Of a stretch of DNA of 64,000 bases, positions 58,745 to 64,000 are shown piece after piece. The stretch comes from Salinarimonas ramus (GTDB taxonomy: Bacteria > Pseudomonadota > Alphaproteobacteria > Rhizobiales > Beijerinckiaceae): NCBI RefSeq assembly GCF_014645695.1, contig NZ_BMMF01000002.1, forward strand, positions 314,292-378,291. The letters run 5' to 3'. The notes under the pieces were generated by a model. The model was given only the letters and a program-made list of their open reading frames with translations, had not been told where the DNA came from and did no database searches. The translations under genes were made by a program, and so were the position numbers. Each line of letters starts with the position of its first letter. The stretch's first letter is position 1.

Positions 58745-58746
58745 CT

Positions 58747-59538
58747 TCAGACGATGTTCATCGCCTCGATCCAGGCGAGCCCCGCCGCGGTGTCGCCGCG
58801 CGGCTTGTACTCGAGGCCGACGAGGCCCTCGTAGCCGCTCCCCGCGATCTCCTCGAAGATCGCGCGATAGGCGATCTCGCCGCCGTCCGGCTCGCCGCGA
58901 TCCGGCACCGCCGCGACCTGGACGTGGCCGATCAGGGGGAGGAGCCGCCGGAAGCGACGGACGAGGTCCCCCTCCCCGATCTGCACATGGTAGAAATCGA
59001 AGAGCAGCTTCACGTTCGGCCGGTCGATCTCGGCCAGGATCGCCGCGATCTCGTCCGCGCGCGAGACGAGGTAGCCCGGCCGGTCGTAGCCGTTGAGCGG
59101 CTCGAGCAGGAGCGTGATGCCGTCCGCCGCGGCGCGGTCCGCCGCCTCGCGCAGGTTGGCGACGTAGGTCGCGACCGCCGCCTCGCGATCGCTCGGCAGC
59201 GGGTGGCCCGCCATGACGTGGATCGCCTTCACGCCCAGCGCTCGCGCGTAGGTGAGCGCCTCGTCGAGATCGGCGCGGAACGCCTCCTCGCGGCCCGGCA
59301 GCGCCGCGCGGCCCCATTCGCCGGGCCCGCCGGGGCGGGTGTTGAGCCCCGTCATCCGCACGCCCGCCGCGGAGAGCCGCTCGGCCAGCGCCTCCACGGG
59401 GTGCTCGTAGGGGAAATGGCACTCCACCATGTCGAAGCCGCAGGCCGCGGCCGCGTCGATGCGGTCGAGTAAGGGGCGGTCCGGGAAGAGGAGCGCGATG
59501 TTCGCGGAGAACCGCGCCTTCAGCGAAATCGGGGTCAC
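58747..59538 (-). CDS. hydroxypyruvate isomerase-like sugar isomerase/epimerase
   Basis: This 263-residue TIM-barrel protein begins FSANIALLFPDRPLLDRIDA and has CHFPYEHPVEALAERLSAA, LLLEPLNGYDRPGYLVS and LLFDFYHVQIGEGDLV with acidic/histidine metal ligands, then the C-terminal VGLEYKPRGDT. Hyi interconverts hydroxypyruvate and tartronate semialdehyde. It starts with GTG at 59538, inside the acyl-CoA dehydrogenase stop (GTGA), so it is translated with it. The context does not look like glyoxylate metabolism. Confidence 0.88.
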   Translation of the reverse strand: MTPISLKARFSANIALLFPDRPLLDRIDAAAACGFDMVECHFPYEHPVEALAERLSAAGVRMTGLNTRPGGPGEWGRAALPGREEAFRADLDEALTYARALGVKAIHVMAGHPLPSDREAAVATYVANLREAADRAAADGITLLLEPLNGYDRPGYLVSRADEIAAILAEIDRPNVKLLFDFYHVQIGEGDLVRRFRRLLPLIGHVQVAAVPDRGEPDGGEIAYRAIFEEIAGSGYEGLVGLEYKPRGDTAAGLAWIEAMNIV

Positions 59539-60749
59539 GGCCTCTCCTCGTCCACGCTCCAGCGCCAGAACGCATCGCCCTCGGCGGCGAGGTGGCGGTT
59601 GAGCACCATCTTGTGCACCTCGTCGGCGCCGTCGACCAGACGCGCCTGGCGGGCGTATCGGTAGATCCATTCGAGGACCGTGTCCTTCGAATAGCCGCGC
59701 GCGCCGTTGATCTGGATGCCGACGTCCGCCGCCTCGTGCAGGAGGTTCGCCACCGCGATCTTCGCCATGGAGATCTCCTTCCTGGCGAAGGAGCCCTGGT
59801 CGAGCGCCCAGGCGGCCTTCATCACGAGGAGGCGCCCCACCTCGATCTTCATGGCGAGGTCACCCAGCATCAGCTGCACGCTCTCGCGATCGGCGAGGCG
59901 CACGCCGAAGCCCTCGCGCTCGGCGGCGTAGGCGTTGGCGATCTCGACGCAGCGCTCGGCGAGGCCGAGCCAGCGCATGCAATGGGTCAGCCGTGCGGGG
60001 CCCAGCCGGATCTGCGTCGCCTTGAGCCCGTCGCCGACCTCCATCAGCACGGCGTCGTCGGCGACCTCGAGCCCCTCGAAGACGAGCTCGCAATGCCCGC
60101 CGTGCTCCTCGGGACCCATGATCGGGATGCGCCGCGCGATGCGCCAGCCCGGCTGGTCGGCATGGAAGAGGAAGGCGGTGAGGCCGCGGCGCGCGTCGTC
60201 GGAGGTGCGCGCGATCAGGATGAAGTGGCGCGCCTCCGCGGCGCCGGTGATGAACCATTTGCGCCCGGTGATCCGCCAGCCGCCGGCGATCCGCTCGGCG
60301 GACGTGCGGATCATGCCGGGATCCGAGCCCCCGCCGGGATGGGGCTCGGTCATGGCGAAGGCGGAGCGCACCTCCCCCGCCACGATCGGCGCGAGCCAGC
60401 GGGCCTTCTGCGCGGGCGTCGCGACCTTCTCGAGCAGCATCATGTTGCCGTCGTCCGGCGCCGCCGAGTTGAAGACGACGGGCCCGAAGATCGAGCGGTT
60501 CATCGCCTCGTAGCAGACCGCCATGCCCTGCTTGTCGAGGCCGCCGCCGCCGGTCTCGGGGGCGAGCTGCAGGCACCAGAGCCCCTCGGCCCGCGCCTTC
60601 TCGCGCATGGCGGCGAGGGCGTCGTGGGCGATGTTCTCGTGGGCGTCGTAGGCGGCCGGATCGCTCTCCAGCGGGATCAGCTCGCGCGCGACGAAGTCCG
60701 TGATGCGGGCGCGCAGGCTCTCGACCCGGGCCGGGATGGTGAAGTCCAT
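59535..60749 (-). CDS. acyl-CoA dehydrogenase
   Basis: This 404-residue flavoprotein has the ACAD pattern: FAMTEPHPGGGSDPGMIRTS (FAD/substrate site), WRITGRKWFITGAAEARHFI, the middle beta-domain, and QINGARGYSKDTVLEWIYRY near the end. The base Glu region and FAD-binding sequences look intact. It dehydrogenates a 2,3-bond of an acyl-CoA; chain length is unknown. It lies 16 bases after the SDR gene and overlaps Hyi by four bases. Confidence 0.92.
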   Translation of the reverse strand: MDFTIPARVESLRARITDFVARELIPLESDPAAYDAHENIAHDALAAMREKARAEGLWCLQLAPETGGGGLDKQGMAVCYEAMNRSIFGPVVFNSAAPDDGNMMLLEKVATPAQKARWLAPIVAGEVRSAFAMTEPHPGGGSDPGMIRTSAERIAGGWRITGRKWFITGAAEARHFILIARTSDDARRGLTAFLFHADQPGWRIARRIPIMGPEEHGGHCELVFEGLEVADDAVLMEVGDGLKATQIRLGPARLTHCMRWLGLAERCVEIANAYAAEREGFGVRLADRESVQLMLGDLAMKIEVGRLLVMKAAWALDQGSFARKEISMAKIAVANLLHEAADVGIQINGARGYSKDTVLEWIYRYARQARLVDGADEVHKMVLNRHLAAEGDAFWRWSVDEERP

Positions 60750-60765
60750 GGTCAGCCTCGTCTCC

Positions 60766-61527
60766 TCACAGCCCGGACACCAGATGCCCGCCGTCCACGG
60801 GAAGCACCGCGCCGGTCATCCAGGGCGCGGCGTCGCTCGCCAGCAGCAGGAAGGCCGCGTCGAGATCCTCCGGGCGGCCGAGCCGGCGCATGGGGATGCG
60901 CTTGACGAGCGCCTCCCCCGCCGGCGTCGCGAAGAAGTCGGCGTTGATCTCCGTCTCGACGTAGCCGGGCGCGAGCGCGTTCACGCGGATGCCGAAGCGC
61001 GCCCATTCGAGCGCGAGCGCCGCGTTCATCTGGATGAGGGCGGCCTTCGACATGCAATAGGGCCCCACCGCGCCCGACACGCGGATGCCGAGGATCGAGG
61101 CGATGTTGACGATCGTGCCCTCGCGCCCCGCCGCGCGCCAGGCGCGCGCCGCGTGGGTGGAGGTGAGCCAGGGCCCGCGCAGGTTCGTCGCCACGACCGC
61201 GTCGAAGGTCTCGATCGCGAGGTCGGCGGCGGCGCCCGGGCCGCTGACGCCCGCATTGTTGACCAGCACGTCGAGGGGCGCGGGCAGCGCGGCGAAGCAG
61301 TCGGCGACGGATTCCTCCTCGGTCACGTCGAGGTCGAGCGCCGTCGCCGCGGCAGCGCCGTCCCGCTCGAGCTCGGCGAGGAGCGCCGAGAGCCGCTCGC
61401 GGCGGCGTGCGGCGATGGTGACGCGGGCGCCGTGGCGCGCGCACAGCCGCGCGAAATGCGCCCCGAGCCCGCTCGACGCGCCCGTGATCAGCACGTGCCG
61501 TCCCGCGAGCCGCGCCCCGAGATCCAT
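60766..61527 (-). CDS. short-chain dehydrogenase/reductase (SDR)
   Basis: This 253-residue oxidoreductase has the coenzyme site LITGASSGLGAHFARLCARH, the NNAGVSG motif, SILGIRV with the Ser, YCMSK (catalytic Tyr and Lys), and VNALAPGYVETEINADF. An Arg-rich AARRRERL after the second strand favours NADP. It is the first gene of an operon with the acyl-CoA dehydrogenase and Hyi-like genes. The substrate is unknown. Confidence 0.92.
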   Translation of the reverse strand: MDLGARLAGRHVLITGASSGLGAHFARLCARHGARVTIAARRRERLSALLAELERDGAAAATALDLDVTEEESVADCFAALPAPLDVLVNNAGVSGPGAAADLAIETFDAVVATNLRGPWLTSTHAARAWRAAGREGTIVNIASILGIRVSGAVGPYCMSKAALIQMNAALALEWARFGIRVNALAPGYVETEINADFFATPAGEALVKRIPMRRLGRPEDLDAAFLLLASDAAPWMTGAVLPVDGGHLVSGL

Positions 61528-61709
61528 GCCGTCCTCCCCTGCCGCGATCCGACGTCGCCGATCGCCGCCACGGTCGCCCGCCGCGCGGCCCCGGTCAAGC
61601 CGCGGGCCGGTGCGGGCGCGGCAAGGCCACCCTTCTCACGCCGCGCGTCCTCGGATAGGACGGCGAGGTCGCCCCGTCTCGGTCGACGTCTGCCGGAGGG
61701 CTCGCGCGC

Positions 61710-62693
61710 GTGCTCGATCTCGTCATCGCCAACCTCACCTCGCCCATCGTCCTGTTCTTCGCGCTGGGTCTCGCGGCGGCGCTCGCGCGCTCGGACCTCG
61801 TCGTGCCGGAGGCGGTGGCGAAGGCGCTGGCGCTCTACCTGATGATGTCGATCGGCTTCAAGGGAGGCGCGAGCGTTGCCGGGCACGGCATCGACGCGCG
61901 CCTCGTCGGCGCGGTGATCGCGGGCGCGCTCCTCTCCTTCTCCATCCCTTGGGTCGCCTTCCAGATCCTGTCGCGCACGACGAAGCTGCCGACCCTCGAC
62001 GCCGCGGCGGTCGCTGCGCATTACGGCTCGATCTCCATCGTCACCTTCGTCGCGGCGTCGGAATCGGTACGGCTGTCGGGGCTCGTGGCGGAGGGCTACC
62101 TCGTCGCGGTGGCCGCCGTGATGGAGGCGCCCGCCATCCTCACGGCGTTGTGGCTCGCGCAGAAGGCGCGCAAGAAGGCCGGCACGGGCGCGGAGGGAGA
62201 CGAGCCGCAGGGCGCGCTCCTGCGCGAGATCCTGCTCAACGGCTCGATCGTGCTCCTCACCGGAGCCTTCGTCATCGGCTGGATCACCGGCGCGCGCGGG
62301 CTCGAGATCGTCTCGCCCTTCCTGGTCGCGCCCTTCCAGGGCGTCCTGTGCCTCTTCCTCCTGGACATGGGCCTCGTCGCGGGCCGGGGGCTACGCGCCG
62401 GCTGGCGCGAGCTGCGCGGCCCGGTGCTCGCCTTCGGCCTCTACATGCCCCTCGTGGGTGCGAGCCTCGCGGCGCTCGTGGCGCTGCCGCTCGGCCTCTC
62501 GGCGGGCGGGACCGCGCTGCTCATCACGCTCGCGGCCTCGGCCTCCTACATCGCCGTTCCAGCCGCGATGCGTCTCGCGCTGCCGGAGGCGCGCCCGGCG
62601 ATCTACCTCACGCTCTCGCTCGGCGTCACCTTCCCCTTCAACCTGACGCTCGGCATCCCGCTCTACATCGCGCTCGCGGAGGCGCTGACATGA
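61710..62693 (+). CDS. SbtA-family sodium-dependent bicarbonate transporter-like protein
   Basis: This 327-residue protein has about ten membrane helices and the SbtA (DUF897) pattern: LYLMMSIGFKGGASVAGHGI early, then AAHYGSISIVTFVAASESVR, and ASASYIAVPAAMRLALPEAR with PFNLTLGIPLYI near the end. Cyanobacterial SbtA takes up bicarbonate with sodium. It starts with GTG at 61710. It overlaps a PII-like gene by four bases (ATGA), as in cyanobacterial sbtAB. The cargo is inferred. Confidence 0.88.
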   Translation: MLDLVIANLTSPIVLFFALGLAAALARSDLVVPEAVAKALALYLMMSIGFKGGASVAGHGIDARLVGAVIAGALLSFSIPWVAFQILSRTTKLPTLDAAAVAAHYGSISIVTFVAASESVRLSGLVAEGYLVAVAAVMEAPAILTALWLAQKARKKAGTGAEGDEPQGALLREILLNGSIVLLTGAFVIGWITGARGLEIVSPFLVAPFQGVLCLFLLDMGLVAGRGLRAGWRELRGPVLAFGLYMPLVGASLAALVALPLGLSAGGTALLITLAASASYIAVPAAMRLALPEARPAIYLTLSLGVTFPFNLTLGIPLYIALAEALT

Positions 62694-63028
62694 CCGAGAC
62701 CTCGAACGCCCCCCGGCTCGCGACCCACCCGAAGAAGCGCCTCGACATCATCGTCGAGGCGCCGATCATGAACCGTCTGCTCGACCTCCTCGATCGCCTG
62801 GCGGTGACGGGCTACACCGTCGTGCCGGCGCTCGCGGGGCGCGGGCGCGACGGCTCGTGGCGCCGCGCGGGCCTCGTCTCGGATGCGGGCCAGATGGTGA
62901 TGGTCATCTGCGTCCTCGACGAGAGCCGCGTCCCGGAGGTGCTGGAGCCCGTCTACAAGCTCCTCTCCCGCCAGATCGGCATCGTCACGGTGTCGGACGT
63001 GGCGGTGATCCGGCGGGAGCACTTCTGA
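62690..63028 (+). CDS. PII-like protein, SbtB type
   Basis: This 112-residue protein begins HPKKRLDIIVEAPIMNRLLD and has TGYTVVPALAGRGRDGSWRR (T-loop), VMVICVLDES and VLEPVYKLLSRQIGIVTVSD, the ferredoxin-like PII fold. It is coupled to SbtA. In cyanobacteria SbtB senses adenine nucleotides and blocks SbtA. The C-terminal redox CGPxGC loop of SbtB is absent. Confidence 0.85.
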   Translation: MTETSNAPRLATHPKKRLDIIVEAPIMNRLLDLLDRLAVTGYTVVPALAGRGRDGSWRRAGLVSDAGQMVMVICVLDESRVPEVLEPVYKLLSRQIGIVTVSDVAVIRREHF

Positions 63029-63043
63029 GGCTGGCGCGCCGCC

Positions 63044-63613
63044 TTACGGCAACATCACCTTGTCGATGACGTGGATGACGCCGTTCGACTGCATCACGTC
63101 GGCGATCGGCACGCGGGCCGTGTTGCCCTGGTTGTCGGCGATGTAGGGGCCGTTGCCGTTGCGGTCGAGCAGGACGGCGAGCGTGCCGCCCTCGACCGTC
63201 GTCAGCTCCGCCTGGCCGTCCGATCGCTGCGCGAGCGCGAGGAGCTCGGCGGCGGTGTAGGTGCCGGGCACGACGTGGAAGGTCAGCACGTCGGTGAGCT
63301 GGCCCCGGTTCTGCGGCTCGAGCAGCGTGTCGACCGTGCCCGCCGGCAGGCGCGAGAAGGCGCGGTTCGTCGGCGCGAAGACCGTGAACGGCCCCGGCCC
63401 CGAGAGCGTGTCGGCGAGGCCCGCGGCCTGGACCGCCGCGACGAGCGTGGTGTGATCGGCGGAGTTCACCGCGTTCTCGACGATGGTGCGCGTGGGAAAC
63501 ATCGGCGCGCCGCCCACCGTCTTCACGGCCTGCGCGGAGGCGGCGCCGGCGCCGAGCGACAGCACGGCCCCGAGGGCGGCGGCGGAGGCGAGGTTCTTCA
63601 AGGTCTTGCTCAT
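63044..63613 (-). CDS. fasciclin (FAS1) domain exported protein
   Basis: This 189-residue protein has a signal peptide (LKNLASAAALGAVLSLGAGA, then ASAQA) and one FAS1 domain: TIVENAVNSADHTTLVAAVQ, GPGPFTVFAPTNRAFSRLPA, TDVLTFHVVPGTYTAAELL and SNGVIHVIDKVMLP. FAS1 proteins often mediate adhesion or bind surfaces. It converges on the SbtB gene with a gap of 15 bases. Confidence 0.93.
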   Translation of the reverse strand: MSKTLKNLASAAALGAVLSLGAGAASAQAVKTVGGAPMFPTRTIVENAVNSADHTTLVAAVQAAGLADTLSGPGPFTVFAPTNRAFSRLPAGTVDTLLEPQNRGQLTDVLTFHVVPGTYTAAELLALAQRSDGQAELTTVEGGTLAVLLDRNGNGPYIADNQGNTARVPIADVMQSNGVIHVIDKVMLP

Positions 63614-63834
63614 GGGAGGCTCCTCGTGGCTGCGATCCTCTCCTTCGGATCGAGGGCAGCTACGGAGCCCACGTCGCGCGGGTTTCGGAGGGCCCGGCGC
63701 GCGGGGGAGAAAAATTTCCGGCCTCCTGTCGATCGGCCCTCCCCTCGCGGCTCATACGGTCGAGCGCACCGTCGTGCGCCGGCCGTGGCGCGCACGAGGC
63801 CGCCGGGCTAAGCTTCGATCAGGAGACCCGAGCC

Positions 63835-64000
63835 ATGCAGTACATGCTGATCTTCCGCGAGGAGGAAGAGTGCTTCTCGGCCCGCACCGACCCCGAGCGC
63901 TCCGGCGCCTATTGGGGCGCGTGGGGCGCCTACATCGCCGCGCTGAACCAGGCGGGAATCGTCGTGAAGGGCGACGGCCTGCAGCCGCCGCACACGGCGA
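63835..64000 (+). CDS. YCII/DGPF-domain protein (3' end outside window)
   Basis: The first 55 residues (MQYMLIFREEEECFSARTDP, then YWGAWGAYIAALNQAGIVVK) match the start of YCII-related (DGPF) proteins, often encoded beside ECF sigma factors. AGGAGA lies before the ATG. The end is beyond base 64000. The 220-base gap before it holds no gene. Confidence 0.75.
   Translation, partial: MQYMLIFREEEECFSARTDPERSGAYWGAWGAYIAALNQAGIVVKGDGLQPPHTA

Overview
The window is very GC-rich, gene-dense DNA from an alphaproteobacterium, most likely of the order Hyphomicrobiales (Rhizobiales). The Salinarimonas/Methylobacterium side of the order is my guess and is not proven. Supporting signs are the argH-tlpA divergence, a Usg-family protein, DUF1289 and DUF2852 proteins, a FixK/FNR-type box in front of ccoNOQP, CIRCE-controlled groESL, and a tRNA-His with A73 and no G-1. 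No rRNA, CRISPR array, prophage or complete insertion sequence was seen. Mobile-type DNA is limited to small palindromic repeats and toxin-antitoxin genes.

Layout. 1-9.5 kb: a partial DsbA-like isomerase, argG, a phosphoribosyltransferase, a two-gene RND efflux operon, a palindromic repeat, then argH divergent from a TlpA-type thioredoxin. 9.6-21 kb: nadE; a lower-GC nucleotidyltransferase/exonuclease pair; a hybrid histidine kinase with a plant-ethylene-receptor-type sensor; tRNA-His; a tartrate dehydrogenase-like enzyme; a chemoreceptor; a cobalt-type nitrile hydratase operon; and a diguanylate cyclase. 21-30.5 kb: a YHS protein with a flavin disulfide reductase, a degenerate acetolactate-synthase-like protein, psuK-psuG, cobT divergent from cobS, DUF1289 and a membrane aspartic protease. 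30.5-36.4 kb: a Xre-RES toxin-antitoxin pair, icd, a cold-shock protein, a RelE/RHH pair, a C-terminally extended IF-1 and a solo PD-(D/E)xK protein. 36.5-45.6 kb: the cbb3 oxidase operon ccoNOQP, a substrate-binding protein, a Nudix hydrolase, guaB, and a TetR regulator with a clear palindrome before the next gene. 45.6-56.9 kb: groESL, usg, an ExoD-like protein, a cluster of small toxin-antitoxin and RHH genes broken up by two ~190-bp palindromic repeats, guaA, a large RTX-repeat protein and an RsmB-like methyltransferase. 57-64 kb: an O-methyltransferase, a CDF metal exporter, an SDR/acyl-CoA dehydrogenase/hydroxypyruvate-isomerase-like operon, an SbtA-SbtB-like pair, a fasciclin protein and a partial YCII-type gene.

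How the genes fit together. Most genes are housekeeping: arginine, NAD, GMP and cobalamin synthesis, the TCA cycle, microaerobic respiration and chaperones. The accessory layer is regulation and conflict: several toxin-antitoxin loci (one decayed, one possibly orphan), a possible nuclease pair, a stand-alone PD-(D/E)xK protein and repeat elements. The most unusual items are the ethylene-receptor-like kinase, the TPP-enzyme pseudoenzyme beside the pseudouridine catabolism genes, the RTX protein built from two levels of internal duplication, and the decayed VapBC locus next to a palindromic repeat.
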